Positions 56,701 to 64,000 of a stretch of 64,000 bases of DNA are shown here, one piece after another. Position 1 is the stretch's first letter. Every line of letters begins with the position of its first letter. This stretch comes from Streptomyces sp. DH41. Lineage in GTDB: Bacteria; Actinomycetota; Actinomycetes; Streptomycetales; Streptomycetaceae. The notes beneath the pieces were generated by a model. The model ran no database searches. It saw only the letters and a program-made list of their open reading frames with translations, and was not told the DNA's origin. The DNA lies in contig NZ_JARVKY010000007.1 of assembly GCF_029813785.1 (NCBI RefSeq), positions 1 through 64,000 on the forward strand, in the 5' to 3' direction. The position numbers were made by a program, and so were the translations under genes.

Positions 56701-57764
56701 GCCTTCTCGGCGGCCTCGGCGACGATCCTCTCGGCCTCGGCGCGGGCGTCCGCGACCAGCTGCTCGGCCTCGGACTTCGTCGACTCGGCGTCCTTGGTGG
56801 CCTCGCCGACCAGCCGGGCGACCTGCTCCTTGGCGGTACGGGTGCGCTGCTCGTTGGTCTGCTCGGCGCTCGCGAGCGCCTTGGCCGCGGATTCCCTGGC
56901 CTCGGTGAGCACCTTGTCGGCCTCGGTCTGCGCCTTGCGCAGCGCCTCCTCGGCCTCGGTCATGCGCTGCTCGGCGGTCCGGCTCAGCTCCTGGACCTGG
57001 CGGCGGGTGGCCTCCGACTCGGTGGCGGTGGAGCTGCGCAGCTGCTCGGCGTGGTCGGTGGCCTCCTGCGCCTGCTCGGAGGCCGCGTTCAGCAGCCGCT
57101 CGGCGTCGGCGCGGGCCCGGCGCAGGATCTGCTCGGCCTCACCGCGCGCGCTCTCGGCGTCGCTGCGCAGCCGCTGCCGGGCCTCGGAGGTCAGCCGCTC
57201 CGCCTCCGCGCGGGCCGCCGCCATGGCCTGCTCGGCCTCGGCCCGGGACTCGTCGAGCAGCCGGCGGGCCTGCTGCTCGGTGCGGGCGCGCAGCTGCTCG
57301 GCCCAGGCCACGTTCTCGTTGACGTGCGACTCGACGGTCCGCCGGCGCTCGGCCAGCTCCTGGTCCAGCTGCTGGCGCCGGGTCACCGCCTCCTGGTGCA
57401 GCTCGGACTGGAGCCGGGCGGCCTGCTCGGCGTGCTCCTGGAGGATGCGCTGGGTCTGCGCCCGCGCCTGGCTCAGCTCCCGCTCGGCGTCCGAGCGCAG
57501 CTGGTCGGCCTGCGTCTGCGCGTTGCGCAGCAGCTGCTCGGCCTGGTACCCGATGTCGCCGCCGTCGAAGGCGGGCCGGGACATGATGGTGCGCCGCGCC
57601 TCGTGCAACTTGGCGCGCAGCACCTCGACCTGGTAGCCGAGGTCCTCGGCGTGCTGGATCGCCTTTTCCCGCTCGGTCTTCAGCCGCTTCATCTCGGCCT
57701 CGAACCGAGAGAGGTGGTCGACGTCAGCCGCCGGCTCTCGCTCCTGGCTCTCGTAGCCCCGCAC
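53781..57764 (-). CDS. scy: Scy, giant coiled-coil organiser of the hyphal tip
   Basis: Protein of 1327 residues from GTG 57764 (TTG 57794 would add ten residues; GTG is preceded by GGATGGGA). The N-terminus (LSRFEAEMKRLKTEREKA...LGYQVEVLRAKLHEARR) is DivIVA-like heptad coil. About 1150 residues follow with regular repeats such as AEAERLRTEA, AESERI-like and EADRVRAEA, a long-period coiled coil, and the end contains RREDINAEISRVQDVLEAL. Scy gathers DivIVA and FilP into the tip-organising centre that sets polar growth and branching. The size matches S. coelicolor Scy (about 1326, from memory). Confidence 0.95.
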   Translation of the reverse strand: MRGYESQEREPAADVDHLSRFEAEMKRLKTEREKAIQHAEDLGYQVEVLRAKLHEARRTIMSRPAFDGGDIGYQAEQLLRNAQTQADQLRSDAERELSQARAQTQRILQEHAEQAARLQSELHQEAVTRRQQLDQELAERRRTVESHVNENVAWAEQLRARTEQQARRLLDESRAEAEQAMAAARAEAERLTSEARQRLRSDAESARGEAEQILRRARADAERLLNAASEQAQEATDHAEQLRSSTATESEATRRQVQELSRTAEQRMTEAEEALRKAQTEADKVLTEARESAAKALASAEQTNEQRTRTAKEQVARLVGEATKDAESTKSEAEQLVADARAEAERIVAEAAEKARTITAEESATQLSKAAKTAEDVLNKASEDAKRTTKAATEEAERIRTEAEAEADRLRAEAHDIATQLKGAAKDDTKEYRAKTVELQEEARRLRGEAEQLRADAVEEGEKLRAEARKEAVAQIEEAAKTAEELLAKAKADADELRQTAAADGEKVRAEAIERATTLRRQAEETLERTRAEAERHRAEAAERAEELQAEAERTARELREETERAVEARREEAAEELTRLQTEAEERRTAAEQALTEAREEGERIRREAAEESERLRTEAAERIRTLQQQAETEAERLRTEAAADASASRAEGEAVAVRLRSEAAGEAERLKSEAQESADRVRAEAQSAAERIAAEASETLAAAQEEAARRRREAEELLGDARQEADQERERAREQSEELLASARNRVEEAQAEATRLVEEADRRATEMVSAAEQHATQVRESVAGLHEQAQEEITGLRSAAEHAAERVRRESEEEADRVRADAYAERERASEDAGRLRHEAQEETEAAKALAERTVSEAITEADRIRADVSEHAQRARTEASDAIAEAEQSASRTRADAREDANRIRSDAATQADTLITEARSEAERLTTETVAETDRLRTETVTEAERVRTEAADEAGRVRTEAAGEAERLRAETVAEADRVRAEASARAEQLISDATGEAERLRAEAADTVGSAQQHAERLRTEAERVRTEAAAEAERVTTAAREEAERTLDEARKDANKRRSEAAEQVDTLITETTAEADKLLTEAQQQAQKATADAESQADTMVGAARTEADRIVAEATVEGNTRVEKARTDADELLVGARRDSTAIRERAEELRERLTSEIEELHERARREAADTMKSAGDRCDALVKAAEEQLAKAEAKAKELVSEANSEAGKVRIAAVKKAEGLLKEAEQKKASLVREAEAIKAEAVEEARHTVEEGKRELEILVRRREDINAEISRVQDVLEALESFEAPTGGGKDNGVKAGATVGAPRSGGKSSDG

Positions 57765-57997
57765 TGCGCGGTCCCATCCGTCCCCTGGTCGCAAATCTTC
57801 CCGAACGAGCTCCGTCCGTCCGCCGGACGGGGCCCCCGGGGAATGGTGTCAGATCAACGGCGGAGCATGCGCTTCTGCCCCGGCGTTCGACCCCCGAAAC
57901 ACGACCCCGGCGGTCCCGCCACCACAGACGACAGGACCGGGTCACCCTGGACTGAGCGGCGACCGCACCCAACCCTACCGGCCCATATGTACGAGAG

Positions 57998-58438
57998 TCA
58001 GTGCTCAGGTGACTCAACGGCCGCCGAAGTGACCAGTTCTGTCAGTACGCCATGGCAGTCCTTGGGGTGCAGGAAGGTGATCCGCGACCCCATGGAACCG
58101 CGCCGCGGCTCCTCGTACAGAACGCGTACGCCCTTGCCCCGGATGTCCGCGGCGTCCGCGTCCACGTCCGCCGTGCCGAAAGCGATGTGGTGGACGCCCT
58201 CGCCGTTCTTGGCCAGCCACTTCCCGACCGCGGAGTCCTCCCGGATGGGCTCCAGGAGCTGGAGGTACGAGGCGCCGCCGTCCGACGTATCGTTGATCTT
58301 GAGCATGGCCTCACGCACACCCTGCTCGTCGTTGACCTCGGTGTGGAACACCTCGAAGCCATAGGTGGCACGGTAGAACTCGACGGTCGCGTCGAGGTCG
58401 TGGCAGGCGATTCCGATGTGGTCGATTCGCGTCAGCAT
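57998..58438 (-). CDS. mce: Methylmalonyl-CoA epimerase
   Basis: Protein of 146 residues of the vicinal-oxygen-chelate fold. It interconverts (2R)- and (2S)-methylmalonyl-CoA. Metal ligands are visible in RIDHIGIACHDLDATVEFY (His), EGVHHIAF (His) and the paired Glu positions. No strong ribosome site precedes ATG 58438. Divergent from the acetyltransferase gene across 149 bp. With MeaB and the adenosyltransferase it serves the propionate/methylmalonyl-CoA route that also feeds polyketide building blocks. Confidence 0.93.
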   Translation of the reverse strand: MLTRIDHIGIACHDLDATVEFYRATYGFEVFHTEVNDEQGVREAMLKINDTSDGGASYLQLLEPIREDSAVGKWLAKNGEGVHHIAFGTADVDADAADIRGKGVRVLYEEPRRGSMGSRITFLHPKDCHGVLTELVTSAAVESPEH

Positions 58439-58587
58439 GCATTGATTGCAGCGCTCCGGAGGTGGTTACGCAACGTGCGCGCGATCACACCGACAGCCCG
58501 GTGACGGGCGGGATACCGCTCAGTACATTCGAGTAAACCCTCGTTCACTCCTCGGCCTGTGCGGGCCGGAAAAGGGGATCGCAGCTC

Positions 58588-59802
58588 ATGTCTTCCGCAA
58601 CTTCTGGAACGAACGGCACGACCTCCGTCATCGTCGCGGGTGCCCGCACCCCGATGGGGCGGCTGCTCGGCTCGCTGAAGTCCTTCTCCGGAGCCGACCT
58701 CGGCGGCTTCGCGATCAAGGCCGCCCTCGACCGTGCGGGGATCGGCGGCGACCAGGTCCAGTACGTGATCATGGGCCAGGTGCTCCAGGCCGGCGCCGGG
58801 CAGATCCCGGCCCGCCAGGCCGCCGTCAAGGCCGGCATCCCCATGAACGTCCCGGCGCTCACGGTCAACAAGGTGTGCCTCTCCGGCCTCGACGCCATCG
58901 CGCTCGCCGACCAGCTCATTCGCGCCGGCGAATTCGACGTGGTCGTCGCGGGCGGCCAGGAGTCCATGACCAACGCCCCGCACCTGCTGCCGAAGTCCCG
59001 CGAGGGCTACAAGTACGGCGCCGTCCAGATGATCGACGCCATGGCCCACGACGGCCTGACCGACGCCTTCGAGGACATCGCCATGGGCGAGTCCACCGAG
59101 AAGCACAACACCCGTCTCGGCATCGCCCGCGACGCCCAGGACGAGATCGCCGCCCTGTCCCACCAGCGCGCGGCCGCCGCCCAGAAGAACGGCGTCTACG
59201 ACGCCGAGATCACCCCGGTCGAGATCCCGCAGCGCAAGGGCGACCCGGTCCTGTTCAGCAGGGACGAGGGCATCCGCGGCGACACCACCGCCGAGTCCCT
59301 GGGCAAGCTGCGCCCGGCCTTCTCGAAGGACGGCACGATCACCGCGGGCTCCTCCTCGCAGATCTCCGACGGTGCGGCGGCCGTGGTCGTCATGAGCAGG
59401 GCCAAGGCCGAGGAGCTCGGCCTGGAGTGGATCGCGGAGATCGGCGCCCACGGCAACGTGGCCGGCCCGGACAACTCTTTGCAGTCGCAGCCGTCCAACG
59501 CCATCCAGCATGCCCTCAAGAAGGAGGGCCTGGAGGTCGGCGACCTCGACCTGATCGAGATCAACGAGGCGTTCGCGGCCGTCGCCGTGCAGTCAATGAA
59601 GGACCTCGGCGTATCCACCGAAAAGGTGAACGTCAACGGCGGTGCCATCGCCCTGGGCCACCCCATCGGCATGTCCGGCGCCCGGCTCGTGCTGCACCTG
59701 GCGCTCGAGCTGAAGCGGCGCGGCGGCGGCGTCGGCGCGGCGGCCCTGTGCGGCGGTGGCGGCCAGGGCGACGCGCTGATCGTGCGGGTACCCAAGGCCT
59801 GA
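58588..59802 (+). CDS. Acetyl-CoA C-acetyltransferase (thiolase)
   Basis: Protein of 404 residues. Joins two acetyl-CoA to acetoacetyl-CoA or the reverse. Catalytic cysteine in [13 protein letters not shown] (near residue 96), catalytic His in [15 protein letters not shown] and second Cys in [19 protein letters not shown] precedes the start. MeaB follows after 46 bp in the same orientation, so they form an operon tied to acyl-CoA metabolism. Confidence 0.95.
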   Translation: MSSATSGTNGTTSVIVAGARTPMGRLLGSLKSFSGADLGGFAIKAALDRAGIGGDQVQYVIMGQVLQAGAGQIPARQAAVKAGIPMNVPALTVNKVCLSGLDAIALADQLIRAGEFDVVVAGGQESMTNAPHLLPKSREGYKYGAVQMIDAMAHDGLTDAFEDIAMGESTEKHNTRLGIARDAQDEIAALSHQRAAAAQKNGVYDAEITPVEIPQRKGDPVLFSRDEGIRGDTTAESLGKLRPAFSKDGTITAGSSSQISDGAAAVVVMSRAKAEELGLEWIAEIGAHGNVAGPDNSLQSQPSNAIQHALKKEGLEVGDLDLIEINEAFAAVAVQSMKDLGVSTEKVNVNGGAIALGHPIGMSGARLVLHLALELKRRGGGVGAAALCGGGGQGDALIVRVPKA

Positions 59803-59848
59803 GCGCGCGGTACGACTTTCTCACCCAACGTCGCTGAACGGAGCTGTG

Positions 59849-60808
59849 ATGCAGGACGTCTCCTCGCTGGTCGCCCAGGCCAGGGAAGGCCGGCCGCGGG
59901 CCGTGGCCCGGCTGATCTCCCTGGTGGAGGGGGCGTCCCCGCAGCTCAGGGAGGTCATGGCGGCCCTCGCGCCGCTGACCGGCGGGGCCTACGTGGTCGG
60001 TCTGACGGGCTCGCCGGGCGTCGGCAAGTCCACCTCCACCTCGGCCCTGGTGACGGCGTACCGCAAGCAGGGCAAGCGGGTCGGCGTCCTCGCCGTCGAC
60101 CCGTCCTCCCCCTTCTCCGGCGGCGCCCTGCTCGGCGACCGCGTCCGGATGTCGGAGCACGCGTCCGACCCGGGCGTCTACATCCGGTCGATGGCGACCC
60201 GCGGCCACCTCGGCGGCCTCGCCTGGTCGGCGCCGCAGGCCATCCGCGTCCTCGACGCGGCCGGCTGCGACGTGATCCTCGTCGAGACGGTCGGCGTGGG
60301 CCAGTCCGAGGTCGAGATCGCCTCCCAGGCCGACACCTCCGTCGTCCTCCTCGCCCCGGGCATGGGCGACGGCATCCAGGCGGCCAAGGCCGGAATCCTG
60401 GAGATCGGCGACGTCTACGTCGTCAACAAGGCCGACCGCGACGGCGCCGACGCGACCGCCCGCGAGCTGAACCACATGCTGGGCCTCGGCGAGTCCCGGG
60501 GCCCCGGCGACTGGCGCCCGCCCATCGTCAAGACGGTCGCCGCGCGCGGCGAGGGCGTCGACGAGGTCGTCGAGGCCCTGGAGAAGCACCGCGCGTGGAT
60601 GGACGAACGGGACGTCCTGGCCGAACGCCGCCGGGCCCGCGCCGCCCGCGAGGTCGAGACCATCGCCGTCACCACCCTGCGCGAACGCATCGGCGACCTC
60701 CACGGAGACCGCCGCCTCGGCGCACTGGCGGAACGCATCGTCGCGGGCGAGCTGGACCCGTACCGCGCGGCGGACGAACTGGTGGCGGGGCTGACGACGA
60801 GCGGCTGA
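59849..60808 (+). CDS. meaB: Methylmalonyl-CoA mutase chaperone MeaB
   Basis: Protein of 319 residues; ATG 59849 is preferred over the abutting GTG 59846 because CGGAG is 5 bases upstream. G3E GTPase: Walker A VGLTGSPGVGKSTST near residue 55, VLAVDPSSPFSGGALLGDR, MATRGHLGGL, DVILVETVGVGQSE and NKADRDGA. MeaB loads and protects adenosylcobalamin in methylmalonyl-CoA mutase. The mutase genes themselves are not in this window, although the epimerase is across the divergent promoter. Confidence 0.95.
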   Translation: MQDVSSLVAQAREGRPRAVARLISLVEGASPQLREVMAALAPLTGGAYVVGLTGSPGVGKSTSTSALVTAYRKQGKRVGVLAVDPSSPFSGGALLGDRVRMSEHASDPGVYIRSMATRGHLGGLAWSAPQAIRVLDAAGCDVILVETVGVGQSEVEIASQADTSVVLLAPGMGDGIQAAKAGILEIGDVYVVNKADRDGADATARELNHMLGLGESRGPGDWRPPIVKTVAARGEGVDEVVEALEKHRAWMDERDVLAERRRARAAREVETIAVTTLRERIGDLHGDRRLGALAERIVAGELDPYRAADELVAGLTTSG

Positions 60809-60852
60809 CGCCGAGGCCGGAAACGCCGGTGCGGCCGCAGCGCCGCGCCGGT

Positions 60853-60927
60853 ATGTTGACCCGCGTGTTCCTCCTCTTGGCCTAGGGCCCGCCCCGCGCG
60901 CGACCGCCGCACCCGGCCGTCGCGCGC
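60853..60927 (+). promoter_or_regulatory. Possible 10-codon Leu-rich leader and hairpin before the MFS gene
   Basis: ATG 60853 opens a 10-codon frame, MLTRVFLLLA, ending at TAG 60883-60885. A hairpin GCGCGCGAC (60896-60904) with GTCGCGCGC (60919-60927) follows. This is the layout of a leader-peptide attenuator. It could equally be chance between meaB and the transporter. Confidence 0.3.
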
Positions 60928-62194
60928 TTCGGCGTCCCCTCGTTGCCTTCCTCTGAGGAACCTTCCGTGTCCACGCCTGCTCCGCGGCCCTCGTACGCCG
61001 CCGTCCTCCGTGTCCCCCATGCCCGCCGTACCTTCGCCGCCGCACTTGTCGGCCGGCTGTCGTACGGCACGGTCTCCCTCGCCCTGATGCTTTCCCTGAC
61101 CCGGTCCACCGGGTCGTACGCCGTGGCCGGCACGGTGATGGCGGTCTTCGGCGCCACGGGCGTCTTCCTTTCCCCCTACCGCGCGGCCCTCGTCGACCGG
61201 CACGGCCCGCGCCGGGCCCTGCTGCCCATGGCCCTGCTCCACGCCGCCCTGCTCTGCGCGCTGGCGGCGGTCTGCGGGCGGAGCGGCACGCCCGCGGCCG
61301 TCCTCGCGGTGACCGCCGCGTTCGCGGGCGCCTGCATGCCCCCGCTCGGGCCCACGATGCGCGCGGTGTGGGTCGAACTGCTGCCCGATCGGGCCATGCT
61401 GCAGCGCGCCTACAGCCTGGACGGCGTCGCCGAGGAGCTGCTCTTCGTCTCCGGCCCGCTCCTGGTCGGCGTGGTGATCGGGTTCGCCCCGCCGACCGTC
61501 GGCGTCGTGCTCAGCGCGGTGCTGGTGGCGGTGGGTACCCTCGCCTTCGTCACGTCGCCGGCGGCGGGCGTGCCGCGTCCGGCGGAGCGTGCGAAGGACG
61601 GCTCCGCGCCGGCCGGGGGTAAGGCCGCGGGGCAGGGGCGGGCCCTGTTGCAACCCGTCGCCGTCGCCGCGTGCGTCGGCGTCTCGGTGAGCGCCGTCGA
61701 CCTGCTCGTCGTCGCCTTCGCGGGTCAGCGCGGCCTCGGCGGCTCCACCGTGGCCTGGGCGCTCGCGGCACTGTCGGCGGGCAGCGCGGTCGGCGGGCTG
61801 CTCAACGGTGCCATCGTCTGGAGTTCGTCCGCCCGTGCCCGGCTCCCGTTCCTCGCGGCCGGCCTCGGCCTCTGCCTGGTCGCCGCGGGCCTCGCGTCCG
61901 GCGTCGGCACGCTCGTCGTGGCCGTCGCCTGCGCGGGCCTGTTCGTGGCACCAGCGCTGACGACGGCGTACCTGATCGCCGACGAGAGTGCGGCGCCCGG
62001 CTTCCGGGTCCGGGCGGGAGCCTGGTGCAACACGGCGGTGAACGCCGGGGGTTCCGCCGGCGCCGCGGCGGTGGGCCTGCTGGTGGAGCGGCTGCCGCTG
62101 CCGGTGTGCTTCGCGGTGTCCGGCGCGGTCGCCGTGGCGGCGGCGCTGGTGCCGGGGCGCCGCCGCGGTCGGTCCGTCGAGTGGCGGGGGCCGC

Positions 62195-63004
<810 letters not shown>

Positions 63005-63079
63005 GCGGGTTCCTCCCGAGTCGTACAGGGTCGCTTCGATTTCGACGCCTTCACTGTCGTCCACCGACGCTGAGGCCGA

Positions 63080-63107
63080 GCTGAAGCCGCCTGAAGGGAT
63101 CTTCAGC
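63080..63107. promoter_or_regulatory. CTGAAG boxes between PepSY and response-regulator genes
   Basis: CTGAAG at 63081-63086 and 63091-63096 (a 10-bp step) and inverted CTTCAG at 63101-63106. The outer GCTGAAG/CTTCAGC pair spans 63080-63107. A 10-bp direct step matches how OmpR-type dimers bind, so this is a candidate site for the regulator encoded at 63130. Confidence 0.55.
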
Positions 63108-63129
63108 TTCGTTTTGCGACTCTTTACCC

Positions 63130-63798
63130 ATGCGCCTGTTGATCGTGGAGGACGAGAAGCGTCTCGCCGTGTCGCTCGCCAAGGGCCTCACCGCGGAGGG
63201 CTACGCCGTGGACGTCGTCCACGACGGCCGGGAGGGACTGCACCGGGCCGGCGAGGGCACGTACGACCTCGTCATCCTCGACATCATGCTGCCCGGGCTC
63301 AACGGCTACCGCGTCTGCGCCGCCCTGCGCGCCGCCGGGCACGAGGTGCCGATCCTGATGCTCACCGCCAAGGACGGCGAGTACGACGAGGCGGAGGGCC
63401 TGGACACGGGCGCGGACGACTACCTCACCAAGCCCTTCTCGTACGTCGTCCTCGTCGCCCGGGTGAAGGCCCTGCTGCGGCGGCGGAAGCAGGGCGCCGG
63501 GGCATCGCCCGTGCGCGTCCACGGCGACCTGAAGGTCGACACCGCCGCCCGCCGGGTCTTCCTGGGCGAGCGCGAAGTCGCCCTGACCGCGAAGGAGTTC
63601 GCCGTTCTGGAGGAGCTCGTGGTGCGGGCCGGGCAGGTCGTGTCCAAGGCGGAGATCCTGGAACACGTCTGGGATTTCGCCTACGACGGCGACCCCAACA
63701 TCGTCGAGGTGTACGTCAGCGCTCTGCGGCGCAAGCTGCGCGCCGGTCTCATCCGCACCGTGCGCGGCGCCGGCTACCGGCTGGAGGGCGAGCGATGA
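63130..63798 (+). CDS. OmpR/PhoB-family response regulator
   Basis: Protein of 222 residues. Receiver: RLLIVEDEKRLA (acidic pair), phosphoacceptor Asp51 in YDLVILDIMLPGLNG, MLTAKDGE and LTKPFSY (conserved Lys). The C-terminal winged helix reads LTAKEFAVLEELVVRAGQVVSKAEILEHVWDF and ends RTVRGAGYRLEG. Its stop overlaps the kinase start (ATGA). CTGAAG boxes upstream suggest autoregulation together with the divergent PepSY gene. Confidence 0.95.
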   Translation: MRLLIVEDEKRLAVSLAKGLTAEGYAVDVVHDGREGLHRAGEGTYDLVILDIMLPGLNGYRVCAALRAAGHEVPILMLTAKDGEYDEAEGLDTGADDYLTKPFSYVVLVARVKALLRRRKQGAGASPVRVHGDLKVDTAARRVFLGEREVALTAKEFAVLEELVVRAGQVVSKAEILEHVWDFAYDGDPNIVEVYVSALRRKLRAGLIRTVRGAGYRLEGER

Positions 63799-64000
63799 GC
63801 CGGCTCTTCGGCTCGGTCCGGGCCCGGGCCACGCTCGGCGCCACCCTCGTGGTCGCCGTCGCCCTCGTCGCGGCCGGCACCGCCGTCCTGCTGTCCCTGC
63901 GCTCCAACCTGCTCGGCGAGGCCGGCACCCAGGCCGAGCGCTCCGCGCGGGAGGTCGCCGCCGAGCTGTCCGTCGGGACGCGGTACACCGAGCTGTCCCT
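63795..64000 (+). CDS. Sensor histidine kinase, N-terminal part (cut by window edge)
   Basis: ATG 63795 overlaps the response-regulator stop. The visible 68 residues contain a basic start (SRLFGSVRARATLG), a membrane helix (ATLVVAVALVAAGTAVLL) and the start of an extracellular sensor region (RSNLLGEAGTQAERSAREVAAELS). Kinase domains must lie beyond the window; the call rests on the OmpR-type partner and topology. Confidence 0.85.
   Translation, partial: MSRLFGSVRARATLGATLVVAVALVAAGTAVLLSLRSNLLGEAGTQAERSAREVAAELSVGTRYTELS

Noticed and set aside
53982..58364. Very long open frame (about 1460 codons) antisense to scy
   Set aside because: It is the mirror of Scy's repetitive high-GC codons, has no ribosome site and reads as low-complexity Leu/Gly/Arg sequence.

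Overview
The window is high-GC actinobacterial DNA with GTG/TTG starts, many ATGA/GTGA gene overlaps and long perfect GC hairpins as terminators. Gene content and order match the Streptomyces core chromosome. From memory, the order follows the S. coelicolor SCO5349-SCO5403 interval (argS-like/lysA/hom/thrC/thrB/rho/rpmE/prfA/prmC, the atp operon, chiC, nucS, filP/scy, meaB). No database search was possible.

Region by region. (1) 1-2.8 kb: a PIG-L deacetylase, an internally deleted tyrosine-integrase relic, a membrane protein and tRNA-Arg(CCG). This looks like the scar of an integrative element that used the tRNA 3' end. (2) 2.9-9.9 kb: a receiver-only response regulator, a catalytically reduced ArgS-like protein, then lysA, hom, thrC and thrB (aspartate-family amino acids). 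(3) 9.9-30.8 kb: rho with a long leader and a large disordered insert, a secreted trypsin-like protease, an LCP cell-wall ligase, rpmE, prfA, prmC, a Sua5-type enzyme, a phosphatase-like protein lacking its nucleophile, glyA, a WecA-type sugar-phosphate transferase, and the complete nine-gene F-type ATP synthase operon atpIBEFHAGDC ending in a strong terminator.

(4) 30.8-40.8 kb: a DUF2550-type protein, a GH18 chitinase with a recognisable direct-repeat promoter, a cluster of three related small secreted proteins (two of them share a 146-bp inverted near-identical repeat), a two-component pair, small membrane proteins, a cob(I)alamin adenosyltransferase, and a DrrAB-type ABC exporter divergent from a TetR regulator. 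(5) 40.8-52.6 kb: 3-hydroxybutyryl-CoA dehydrogenase, a STAS anti-anti-sigma protein followed by a membrane-anchored NTPase, nucS, conserved Streptomyces proteins of unknown role, a luciferase-like oxidoreductase and two tandem ABC-2 exporter cassettes.

(6) 52.6-64 kb: the hyphal-tip cytoskeleton genes filP and scy, then methylmalonyl-CoA epimerase, acetyl-CoA acetyltransferase, meaB, an MFS transporter that overlaps a convergent acidic PepSY protein through a 9-bp repeat, and an OmpR-type two-component system cut by the right edge.

Most of the window is core housekeeping. The accessory or less expected parts are the integrase scar, the protease between rho and the LCP gene, the three-member secreted family at 33.5-34.9 kb, the STAS/NTPase pair, and the repeat-driven convergent overlap near 62.2 kb. 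I see no CRISPR array, intact mobile element or classical biosynthetic cluster.
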